DNA of 64,000 bases, taken from positions 891,001 to 955,000 of the forward strand of contig JARHVA010004229.1 of assembly GCA_037957365.1 (NCBI GenBank), written 5' to 3'. Positions 48,403 to 62,000 of the stretch are shown here, piece by piece. The notes below the pieces were generated by a model. The model made no database searches. It was not told the DNA's origin and worked only from the letters and a program-made list of their open reading frames with translations. The number at the start of each line of letters is the position of its first letter. Position 1 is the stretch's first letter. The stretch is from Torreya grandis. Lineage: Eukaryota > Streptophyta > Pinopsida > Cupressales > Taxaceae. A program made the position numbers and the translations under genes.

Positions 48403-50059
48403 TTTTATTAGATAAGGTAAACTTGGGTTTTACAATGACCTAAAACTACAAAAGTGAAACAAAGATTTTTAACCAAGCCTTATATGGCCAAATGAATAAA
48501 AAGATAAAGTTTAAACAACAAAAATAAGAGTACACATAGAAAACATGTTAATTAGGGGGACCCTCCTAGGTATCCTCCTTATAATAATTTTCCATTGGTG
48601 GGAAGTTGGTATTGTGTTTCAATGTTTTGGCGCTAGTATGATTCCTAACACCCTCAGTATGTTCACCAGGGAAAATCATCCTCAGGCATTCTTGCCTTTC
48701 ACCTTGTGGAAGGAATGATTAGGGGGACCAACCTAGGGGACCCTAGGGGGGATTTAGGGACCTTAAAGGATTTGAGAAGTGGGGAAATGAGAGTGGGTAG
48801 GGTAGACTACACCAACTCATGGGTTATGGCATCTAATTCTTGGTGAAGCTCGTTTCAATCTTGGATTAGTTTTACTAAACCAAAATCCACTTGTTGAACC
48901 TTTATGTTAAAATTTTGCAACATTACTTTGTTTTTCTCATGCTCCTCTGTTACAATGGCCATACATTTCTAATCATAGGTGGAGGGAGAGCTGATGGTGA
49001 TGGGTTTAAGTCTATGGATGATAAACATTTTCAAGGGAAGATCATTTAGAGTGGAATAGGGCAAGTTGTTAAGACAAGAAACATCAATGGTAGGGAGGGA
49101 GCTCATAGATGGATCCCCCTCTAAGTAGCCCTCCAAGGAGTATTTATTAGAGGAGGATCCTTTAGGGGGGAATTTTTTTCCAAGTAGGGTATGACCAAGT
49201 ATCACCAAAAGAAATATTAGGCCTTGATGCAAGATTGGTTTAGCTGCATTAACTTAGTGGAGTAGGACTATGTTTTCTAAGGATTTTAGTAGAAAATAGG
49301 GAAGGATAAACTTAAAATTGATGAAATTATTGAAAAACATGAAATGGTTTGAAAATATCAAGATATACTTACCTTTGATGGTTAAGTACCACATGACCTA
49401 TAATCAGACTTTGACCTAATATTTAGGCAAGTTAGCATGGGTAAATCCCTTTTTCTCCATTTGTACAAATTCATTAGTTGACAAAAATCACTGTAGTGAC
49501 CCCTATTTTTTAATTAATCCATGTATTATTTTTTTTCCTATGTAATCCATGCCTATGACTTATATTAACTCATTAGAAACATTAAAGAAAATCCCCCTCA
49601 TGGAAACCTTCTTTCTCAGCCAAGCCATAATGAAATATCTTGCCACCAGAGGATTATGCTTGGTGATACAATCCATATACTCTATTAACCCACCTTTCTT
49701 AAGATTTTCCACACTTTTTAATTGACACAAACCTATTTTTAGGATGTTAGCTCCATTCTATCTCTATCACCACCCATGTTGATAGGAGTTACAAGGTTGG
49801 AGGAAGCAGGTCAAGGGTTCTAAATGTTGGATTAAAAATTAAAACTTATGATATGAGGTATACCCTCCAAATCCTTAAAAAAATAATTAAATTCCCTTGC
49901 TTTGAAATTAATGTGAGACTAAAAATCCATGATTATGCCCTTTGATGTGGAAAACCACATGTGTGAAGACATGATGGATTTAAGCAACATGTTTACTTTC
50001 AGCTCAGATGACACTAAGTGTCATATGGGGGACATTACCTTTGGATGACACTAATTATC
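48403..50059 (-). mobile_element. LINE-like retroposon, ~1.66 kb, inserted in the satellite
   Basis: On the minus strand it ends TCATTGTAAAACCCAAG, then a CTTATCTAATAAAAAA tail, as expected for a poly(A)-tailed retroposon. The satellite is broken by it in mid-unit and resumes in phase at 50060. Length and 5' region agree with the plus-strand copy at 18624-20316. The right part (about 49390-50059 in window coordinates) corresponds to the element's 5' half, and the left part carries the protein remnant and 3' UTR. No RT motif was seen. Confidence 0.75.
48820..49232 (-). pseudogene. Reading-frame remnant of the second LINE-like retroposon
   Basis: The minus-strand open stretch 49232-48969 (87 codons, Ser/Leu-rich) ends at one stop and then continues in the same frame with TEEHEKNKVMLQNFNIKVQQ, DFGLVKLIQD, a TGA/TAA-type stop, and NELHQELDAITHELV. 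This helical, heptad-like part corresponds to the GLSLANLMK...ESIKML segment in the other copy. The two together suggest an ORF1-type protein. No named domain was recognised. Confidence 0.45.
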
Positions 50060-53000
50060 TCAGTATTATTAATTGTGATACAAAATGATATTTTTATGGA
50101 AAATTGACTCAAAACATGCAACATGGAAATATTTTTAAAATATCTCTAAGTGCTTTTAATTGTGCGCCATAACAATTTTGCTATTATAAACATGGCTAAA
50201 AATATTTAACACCCAAAATATTTATGAATTTTATCCATATTGTAAATTATGTTGTATAATTAAATTTAAATGGGACAATTAACTAAAAATATTCAAAAAT
50301 TAATATTATAAACATGACTAAAAACATGAAACACCCCAAGTATATCCAAAAATTGTCTTAGTGCTATGAACCATGCCACATAGTGACATTGGTATAGGGA
50401 ACCTTACTCAAAATATGCAATAGTCCAAATATTTTAAAAATTTGTCCAATGTTATGAAATAAACCATGTAATGATATTGTTATGGGAAACATGACTCAAA
50501 ATATTCAAAATTCCAAATATTTCAACAATTTTTCTTTGGGTTGTAAATTATGTGCATAATGACGTTATCATAAACTTGACTTAAAATATGAAACACCGTA
50601 AACATTTAAATTATTTGTCCCAATATTGTAGTTATAAACACATAAAATAATTGGTATTGGAAACCTAACTCAACATATGCAACACCCAAAACGTTTCAAA
50701 ATAATATCCTAGTGTTGTAAATTATGTTACAAACAACATTAATATGATAAACCTGACTAAAAATATACAACATGCCAAATATTTATAAATTTTATCCCAA
50801 TGTTTTGTATTGTATCATTAAATGAAATTATAATGTGAAACCCATCTAAAAATATTTAACACCACAAAAAAAATTTAATGTGTCCTAGTGTTGAAAATTA
50901 TGTCATGCAATCACATTGGTATGGGAAATTCTATTCAAAATATGAAACACCCCCAATATTTTTGAATTTTATCCTAGCATTGAAAATTAAATGACATAAT
51001 GACATTGGTATGGGAATCTTGACTCAAAATATGTAACACCCCAAATATTTTCAAAATTTGTTTTAATGTTTCCAACTATAACACACAATGACATTGGTAT
51101 GGAAAACTTGACTCAAAATATACAACACCCTATTTATTCCCAATTTTTTAATTAGTTACCCAAATTATGATGCTGTTATGAATGACCAAAATAAAATATT
51201 CAACACCTAAAATATTTTTTAATGTTGTCCTAGTGTTGTGACTTACACTACACAATGATACTGGTATAAGAAACCTGACTCAAAATATTTAACATCCAAA
51301 TATTACCAAAAGCTATCACAATGTTGTAAATTGTACCACAATGACATTGATATGGTAAACCTAACTCAAGAGATGGGACACCCAAAATTTTTATGAATTT
51401 TATCCCAATGTTGGAAATTATGTTGTGTAATGACATTGGTATAGGAAACTTGATTCAAAATATTAAAGACCCTAAATACTTCTAAAATTGGTCCCCATGT
51501 TGTAAATTATGCCATGCACTGACATTTGTATTTGAAACCCAACTCAAAATATTCAACATATAAAATATTTCTAAGATTTTTCATAGTGTTTTGAATTGCA
51601 CCATGCAATGATATTGACACGTGAAACTTGACTCAAAATATGTAGCAAACCAAATATTTATAAAATTTGTTCTAGTGTTTCAAATAATGTCAGATAATAA
51701 TAATAGTATAAAAATATCAACTCAAAATATGTAACATCCAAATATTTATTGAAATTTGTCCTAGTGTTGTGAATTTTGCCACACAATGACATCATTATGG
51801 TAAATCTAAGAAAATTTCTAAAATTTATGTTAAATGTACATGACTATAAATATTTCTAAAATTTATTCCAATTTTACAAATTATGTAGTATGACAACATT
51901 TGTATTAGAAACTTGAATCAAAATACACAACACCAAAAATATTCACAAAATATGTCCTAGTGTTGCAAATAGTGAGATGCAATGACATTGGTAAAGGAAA
52001 ACCAACTCAAAATATTCAACACCCCAAATATTTTTGAAAAATATTCATAATATTATAAATTTAAATTCATAATGACATTAGTATGAGAAACCCATATAAA
52101 AATATGCAACACAATAGATTTTTTTGATATTTATTCTAGTGTTGTGAACTACATGACACAATGACCATGGTATGAAAACCACGACTCAAAATATGCAACA
52201 CCCTAAATATTTTAAAAATTTGTCTCAGTGTTGCATATTACACTATGTAATGACATTGGTATGGGAAACCCAAATCAAAATATACAACACCCCAAATATT
52301 TCCTTGGTTTTTCCTAGTGTTGTGAATTTTTGCATACCATAAAATTTCTATGGAAAACTTGACTAAAAATATGTGACACCCCAAATATTTGAAAAATTTG
52401 ATTTAGTGCTTAGATTACATCACACAACCACATTGGTATGAGAACCCTAACCCAAAATATGTAACACCTTGAATAATTATATAATTTATTATAGTGTTTT
52501 TAATTACATAATGCAATGACACTGATATCTAAAAATATGCAACCCCTCGATCATTTTATAAATTTATCATAATATTGTAAATTATGATGTGTAATGACAT
52601 TGACATGGGAACCTTGACTAGAAATATGCAACATGTAAAATATCTGATAAATATTACCTAATGTTTTGAATTACATGGCACAATGACATTGGTATGATAA
52701 AACTTCTTGAGCATATTCAACACCCAAAATATTTTTAAAATTCAATTGAGTGTTGCAATTCTAATTGTGCAACAATATTGGTATGATAAACTTGACAAAA
52801 AATAAGTAACATCCCAAATATTTATAAAATATGTCCTAATGTTATGAAATGCATCACATAACAACATTAGTATTGGAAACCTAACTCAAAATATGGAACA
52901 CCCAAAATATTTATAAATTGTATCCCAGTGTTTAAAATTGAGTTGTGCAATGACATTGGTACAAGAAATCTGATTTAAAATATGAAACACCCCAAGTAAT

Positions 53001-56000
53001 TATAAAATTTGTCCCCATATTGAAAATAGTGTCATGCATCAACATTGGTATGTGAAACTCAAGTCAAAATATGTAACATAAAAAATAATTCCAAAATTTG
53101 TCATCATTTTTTGAATTGTACCATGTAACGATATTGGTACATGAAACTTGACTCAAAATATACAATAACCCAAATATTTCTAAAATTTGTCCAAGTGGTT
53201 AAAATTATGTCACACAATGACATTGGTATAAGAAAATCAACTCAAAATATGTAACACCCCAAATATTTTTGAAATTTGTCCCATTATTGTGAATTGTACC
53301 ATAAATGACATCAGTATGGGAATTCTGACTCAAAATGTATAAGACCACACATATTTATTAAATTCATTCCAATGTTACAAATTATGTAGTACAATAACAT
53401 TAGTATTCTAAACTTGACTCAAACTATAAAACACCCAAAATATTTATAAAATTTTCCCTAGTGTTTATAATTGTGAGATGCAACCACATTGGTAAAGGAA
53501 ACCCAAATCAAAATATGGAACATCCCAAATATTTTTTAAAATTATCCTAGTGTTATGAATTAAAACAAATAATTACATCGACACCACAAATATTTATTAA
53601 ATTTATCCCAGTGTTGTGAACTAAATGATACAATGACATTAGTATGAGAAACATGACTCAAAATATACAACACCCAAAATATTTTAAAAGTTTTTTTTGA
53701 TTATTTTGAATCACATTGTTAATGACTTTAATATGGGAAAATCAACAAAAATGTACAACATCCCAAATATTTCCTTGATTTTTCCTAGTTTTGTGAATAT
53801 TTTTACAACACAAAATTTGTATGGGAATTCTAACTCAAAATATGTAAAACCCCAAATATCTCCAAAATTTATCCCATCAGTGACAATTACACCATATAAT
53901 GACATTGGTATTGGAAACTTGAATAAAAATATGTAACACCACAAATATTTCAAAAATTTGATTCAATGTTGTAAATTCCATGACACAATGACATTGGTAT
54001 GGGAAACATGACCAAAAATATGTAACACCCTAAATATTTCTAAAATTTGTTCTAGTGTTTTAAATTATGCACTTTAATGACCTTGATATCTCAAAATATG
54101 AAAAAACACATATTTTATAATTTATTTCCAATATTACAAATTGAGATCTGTAACGATCTTTATATTTGAACCTTGACTCAACATATGCAACACTTGAAAT
54201 ATTTCTTAAATATTACTTAGTGTTTTAAATTACATAACATAATGACATTGGTATGATAAAACTTCCTAAAAATATATAACACCCCGAATATTTTAAAAAT
54301 TCATCCAAGTGTTACGAATTGAATTGTACAACAACATTGGTATGGTAAACATGACTGAAAATATGGAATACCCAAAATATTTCTAAAATTTTGTGTTGTG
54401 AATTATGTCACACAATGACATTGGTACAATAAACTTGACTAAAAATATGGAACACCTCAAGTATTTCAAAAATTTGTCCAAGTGTTTAAAACCACACCAC
54501 ATAACAACATTGGTATGATAAAATTCACTCAAAATATTGAACACCCCAAATATTTTAATAATTTATCTTTGGTTTACAAATTACACCACACAATGACATT
54601 GGTATGGAAAACATGACTCAGAATATACAAAACCCCAAATATTTTAAAATTTTGATTTAGTGTTATGAATTACACCATGTAAAAACATTGATATATAATA
54701 CCCAACATAAAATTTGCAAAATCCAAATATTTCTAAAGTTTGTCCTAGTTTTATAAATTTCACCATATAATGACAAAAATATGGGAAACATGACTCAAAA
54801 TATCCAATACCCCAAAAATTTAAAGAATTTATCCTAGTGTAATGAATTGAATCATGTAAGAAAATTGGTATAGGAATCTCAACTCAAAATATACAATACC
54901 ACAAATAATTCAAATTTTATCCAAGTTTTGTGAATTATAATGTGTAATAACATTGGTATGAAAAACCTAACTTAAAATATGCAACTCAACAAATATTTAT
55001 GTAATTTGTCCCATTGATGTGAATTGCATGACATGACATTGGTATGAGAAATTTGAATCATTATATGAAATAGCCTAAATAGTTGCAAAATATGGTCTAG
55101 TGTTTCAAATAATGATGCACACGAACATTAGTATGGCAAACCTGACTCAAAATATGTAACACCCTAAAATTTTCTCAAATCTATCTTAGTGTTTGAAATT
55201 ATGATGTGTAATGACAATGGTATGGGGAACATAATTCAAAATATGTAACACCTCAAATAATTTATAAATTTGTCCCAATGTTATGAATTACATTTTGCAA
55301 TGACACTGGTATAATAAATTTGATTGAAAATATGTAACATCTAAAGTATTTCCAAAATATGTCCGAATGTTGATAATTATGTAATGTAATGACATTATTA
55401 TGTGAAACCTGACTCAAATTATGTAAAACTTCAAATATTTGTTGAATTTGTCCTAGTATTTTGAATTGTAGAGTGCAATGCCATTGGTTTAAGAAATTCA
55501 ATTAAAAACATGAAACACCCCAAAAATTTTAAAAATATGTGCCTATGTTGAAAGTTTCACCACAGAATCATATCGATATGATAAATATGACTCAAAATAT
55601 AAATCTCCCCAAATATTTCAAAAAAATTCTCCAATGTTACTAATTATACCAAATAATGACATTGGTATGGGAAACCTGACTCAAAATATGCAACACCCCT
55701 ATTATTTTCAAAATTTATCCTAGTCTTGTAAATTGGATCACATATTGAAATCAGTATAGGAAGTTTGAATCAACATATGCAACACCCTAAACATAAATGA
55801 ATTGTGTCCTAGTGTTGTAAATTTCCCATGTAATAATCTTGGTATGGGAAACCTAACTCAAAACATGTACCACCCCAAATATTTCTTAAGTTTGTCCTAA
55901 TGTAGAAAATTACACTATGTAACAACATTTTTATATGAAACATAGCTTAAAATATGCAACATCAGTCCTAGTGTTTTAAACTATAATACACAATGATATT

Positions 56001-59000
56001 GGTATAAGAAACCTAACTCAAGAATATGCAACACCCCAAATATTTGTTAAATATATCCTAGTGTTATGAATTGTACCAAAAAATGACAATGGCATGGGAA
56101 ACTTAGAATCAAATATGAAACACCAAATTTTGTTTTTCAAACATTTCCTAATGTAATGGACTACATCATGCATCAACATTAGTACTATAAACTTGACTCA
56201 AAATATACAACACTATTTTTTTTGAATTTTTCCTAGCATTGTCAATTACATTACACAATGACATTATTATAGTAAAACTAAACACCAATATGCAACATGA
56301 AAAATAGTTCTAAAATTTATCCTAGTGCTGTGAATTATGCCATGTAATTACATTAGTATAAGAAACTTGACTCAAAATATGCAACACCCCAAATATTTCA
56401 ATTTTTTCCCCCAATGTTGTGAATTATGAGATGCAATTATTTTATTATGTGAAACATGATTTATAATATATAACACCTCAAATATTTCTGATTTAACCCC
56501 CTAGTTTCAAAGTAAGACACTGAATAATACTGGTATGTATTTATAAAATTTGTATTAGCATTATGAATTACACCACATAATAATATTGATATGGGAAACC
56601 AAACTCAAAATATGCAACACCCCAAAGAATTTTTAATTTGGTCTCAATGTTGTGAATTGTACCATTTAATGTCATTTTTATGGTAAACTAGACCCAAAAT
56701 ATGCAACACCCCAAATATTTTAAAAAATTGTCCTAGTGTTGTGAGTTATGTAGTACAATTATATTAGTAGGGAAATTTGACTCAAAATATGTAACACCCA
56801 AAATATTTGTGAAATTTAACCCAACATTATGAATTACACCATGTAAGAATATTAAGATAAGATACTTGATGGAAAACATGAAACACCCCAATTTTTTCAA
56901 TTTTTTTACTGTTGTGAATTATGTTGCATAATGAGATTAGTACATGAAATCTGATTCAAAGTATGCAATAACCCAAATATTTATAAAATTTATCCTAGAG
57001 TTATGAACTATGTCACATAAAAACATTGGTACGATAAACCCAACTAAAAATATGTAACATTACAAATATTTTTTAAATTTGTTCCAACATTAAGAGATAT
57101 GCCACATAATGTCATAAGTGTAAGAAACCTAACTAGAAAATGCAAAACCACAAATGTTTATTAAATTTATCCCAATGTTATGAATTATTCCATGCATTGT
57201 AATTGGAATGATAAACCTAACTCAAAATATGAAACAACCAAAATGTTTTAAATTTTTTCCCAATGCTACAAATTTCTCCACATAATGACATTGGTATGAG
57301 AAAATTGACTCAAAACATGCAACACCCTAAAGTATTTTAGAATTTTCCACATTGTTGTGATTTATGCCACACAATAACATTGGTATGGGAAACCTAACTC
57401 AAAATATGTAACACCTCATATCTTTAAATAATTTGGCCTAGTGTTATGAAATACAATGTCAATGACATTAACATGGGAAACTTGGCTGAAATTATACAAC
57501 ACAAATATTTCTAAATTTTATCTCAATGTTGTGAATTTTGAGACATAATGACATTGTTATGAGAAACCTAACACAAAACATGAAATACCCCAAATGTTTC
57601 TAAAATTTATCCTAATGTTACAAATTATGTCACACAACAACATTAGTAGGGAAACTTCACTCAAAATATGCAACACACCAAATATTTTATTTTTTATAGT
57701 GTTTTATATTACACCACACAATGAAATTGGTATAATAAACCTAAATAGAAATGTGAAACACCTAATATATTTGTGAAAATTTTCCTCGTGTTATGAATTA
57801 CAAAACACAATGACATTGGTAGGGGAAAATTGACTCAAAATACGGGACACCCTAAATATTTTTTAAATTTATCCTATATTTTTAAATTATATCATGAAAC
57901 ATCATTGGTAAGTGAAATGAAAATCAAAATATGAAACACCCTAAATATTTCCAAAATTTGTCCAATGTTATAAACTGCATGACACAATGACATTGGTATG
58001 ATAAACTTGACTCAAAATATTCAACACCCTAGATATTTATAATATTTTGCCATATTTTATGAATTACACTATGGAATGACATGATTAAAAGAAACCTAAC
58101 TCAAAATATGTAACACCCAAATATTTCCTAAATTTGTCCCAGTGTTTCAAATTAGGTCATGTAACAATATTTATATTGGAAACCTGACTCAATATAAGCA
58201 ACACCTTGAATAACTTATAAGTTTTTCCAGTGTTGTGAATTACATCATACAATGACATTGATATGTTAAAATATAAGTCAAAATATGCAAAAAAAATAAT
58301 TTTGAAATTTTTCCTAGTGATTCAAATGGTGGCCCATAAAGACATTGGTATAGGGAACCCCACTCAAAATATACAACACACATAATATTGTTGAAATTTG
58401 TTCCAGTTTTATGAGATTCAATGCATACAAACATTGGTATGAAAAAAGTGACTCAAAATATGAAACACCACAAATATGTAAGAAATTTATTATAGTGTTA
58501 TTAATTACATCACATAATGAGATATGTATTGGAAACTTGACTCAAAATATGCAACACCCCAAATATTTCCAAAATTGTTCCCAATTTTACAAATTACATT
58601 ATACAACAACATTTCTATGGTAAACTTGACACAAAATATGTAACACCCAAAATATTTCAAAAATAATTCCCAATGTTGTGAATTGAGTAAAAATATGTAA
58701 CACCCCCATATATTTTTAAACTATTTTCTAGTGTTGTGAATTCTGATGCATGACATTGATATGGTAAACCTAACTCAAAATATGAAACACCCTAAATATT
58801 TTTTAAATTTTTCATAGTGTTCTATATTTTGATGCATAATGACATTGGTATGTGAAACTTGACTCAAAATATACAAGACCCCAAATATTTCAAAATTTGT
58901 CATGACCTTTTGAATTACACTACATAACAACATTGGTATGATAAACCTAACTCAAAATATGTAACATCTAAAATAATTCCAAAATATGTAATAATGTTTT

Positions 59001-62000
59001 GAATTATGCAACACAATGACATTGGTATGGGAAACATAACTCAAATTATTCAATAATCGAAATAAATATTAAATTTGTTTTAGCATTTCCAATTACACCA
59101 TGCAATGACATTAGTTTAAGAAGGTCAACTAAAAATATGAGATGCCTCAATTATTTTAATGATTTGTCTAGTGTTGTGAATAAACACATAATGACATTAG
59201 TTTATGAAATTTAACTCAAAATATGCAACACCCAAAATATTTCAAAAATAATTTCTATTGTCACAAATTGCATCATGTAATGACATTGATGTGGGAAAAC
59301 ATAATTAAAATATGTAACACCCAAATATTTTTAAAAATTGAGCTAGTGTTGTGAGTTGTGCCACATAATGACATTTTTATGGGAAACATGACTAATAATA
59401 TGCAACACTCCAAATATTTTTAAATTGTTTCCATTGTTGCAAACTACACAATTTAATGACATTGGTACAATAAACCTGACTCGAAATAGTTAAAATTTCA
59501 ACTATTATAAAAAGTTTTCTCAGTATTGGGAATTATGTTAATAATGATATTAGTATGGCAAACCCAAATAAAAATATACAATACCAAAAATATTTAATAA
59601 ATCTATCCCAATGTTATGAATTTTTCCATACAATGACTTTGGTATGGGAAACATGACTAAAAATATTCAACATCCCAAATATTTCAAAAAAAAGTCAATG
59701 TTGAAATTACAATGTGTAACAACATTAGTATGGGGATCTTAACTTCAAAAATGAAACATACCAAATATTTATGAAAATTTTCCCACTATTGTGAACACAC
59801 AACAACATTCATATAGGAAACTTGTTTAGCAACATACACACCCTAAATATTTATAAACTTTCTCATAGTGTTATGAATTCCACTACATAATTACATCGGT
59901 ATAGAAAAACCAATTCAAAATATTAAACACCCCAAATATTTTAAAAAGTATACCAATGTTATGAATTCATATATGCAATGGCATTGATATAGGAAACCCA
60001 ACTCAAAATATACAACACCCTAACTATTTCAAATAAATTTCCAAATGTTTTGAATTTAACAACATAATGACATTGGTATGGGATACTAGAATAAAAATAT
60101 ATAACACCCCAACTATTATTAAAATTTGTCACAATATTTTGAATTATACCAATTAATAACATTACTATATGAAATGACTCAAAATATTAAATACCCCAAA
60201 TATTTCCAGAATTTGTTCTAGTGTTATAAATTACACCTCACGAAAACATTGGTACGTAAAACCTGACGCAAAATATAAAACAACCTAAACATTTATTAAA
60301 TTTTTCTAAGTGTTATTAATTATGTCATGTAATGACATTAGTATAAGAAAGCCAACTCAAAATATGAAACACCAAAAATATTTTTAAAATTTTCCCTAAT
60401 GTTTTGAATTATGCCACACAATGAAATTAGTATATGAAACCTAACTCAAAATATTTAACACTTAAAATGTTTTCAAAATTTGTCCCAATTTTTCAAATTG
60501 CATTGAATAATGACATTGGTATGGTAAAATGACTCAAAATATGCAACATACCAAATATATTGGAAATTTTTCTTAGTGTTGTGAATTATGCCAGACAACA
60601 ACATTGGTATGGGAAAATTGACTCAATATGTAACACAACATATATTTATAAAATTTGTCCTAGTGTTGTGAATTTTGACTTTTAATGACATTAGTACATG
60701 AAACTTGACCCAAAATATGAAACACCCCAACTATTTAAGATTTTTTCTAGTTTTTTGAATAAAAACACATAGTGACATTGGTAAGAGAAACCAGACACAA
60801 AATATATGACTCCCTGAACATTTTAAAAATTTATAAGTGTTTTGAATTACACTTCACATTGACATTGGTAGGGGAAACCTGACTTAAAACATAAAACACA
60901 CACAATATTTTCAAAATTAATCTTAGTGTTGTAACTTGCACCATGCAGTGACATTGGTATGGTAAACTTAACTAAAAATATGTAACACATCAAAGATTTT
61001 TGATGTTTTTCCTAGTATTGCTAATTATGAATTACATTGACATTGGTAATGGAATTTAGAGCCATGATATGAAATGCTACAAATAATTTTAAAATTTGTC
61101 CTTGTGATATGAATTGCATCATGCAACAACATTATTAAAAGAAACCCTAATTAAAATATGCAACACCCTAGATATTTTAAAAATGTGTAGCAATGTTATA
61201 AATTCCATTACATGACATTGGTATGGGAAACTCAACTAAAAATATCCAACACCCAAAATATTTCTGAAATTTATTCTAGTCTTTTAAAATTCATAATTCA
61301 ATAACATTGGTATGGGAATCTTGAATCAAAATATTCAACACCCTAAAAATTTCTAAAATATATGTCGTTGTGAAGTAACATTGATATGGCAAATCTAAGT
61401 CAAAATTTGGAACACTACAAATATTTATATAATTTATCACATTATTGAAAATTGTGTCATGTAAAGACATTAGTATGGGAAACTCCAATATAAATATTAA
61501 ACTCACAAAATATTTTTGAAAATTTTCCCATTGTTTAGAATTACATACCATAACGACATTGGTATGGGAAACTTGACTGAATATATGTAACACCCCAAAT
61601 ATTTTTTAAATTTGTTCTAGTGTTGTGAATTATGATGTGTAATTGCCTTGGTGTGGTAAACTTGACTCAAAATATCCAACACCCAAAATATTTATGAAAT
61701 TTGTCTCAGTGTTATAAACTATAACATATAATGACATTGATATGGGAAACTTGACTAAAAAATGCAACACCCCAAATATTTATGAAATTTGTCCCATTGT
61801 TGCAAATAACACTACAAATTGACATTAGTATAGGAAACCAAGCTCAAAATATGTAATATCTAAAATAATTTCAAGATATATCCAAGTGTTTTAAATTACA
61901 CCATGTAACGACATTGGTATGGGAAACTTAACTCAAATTTTGCAACACCCCAAATATTTCAAAAATATATGTTAGTGTTCTGAATTGCACCATGACATGA

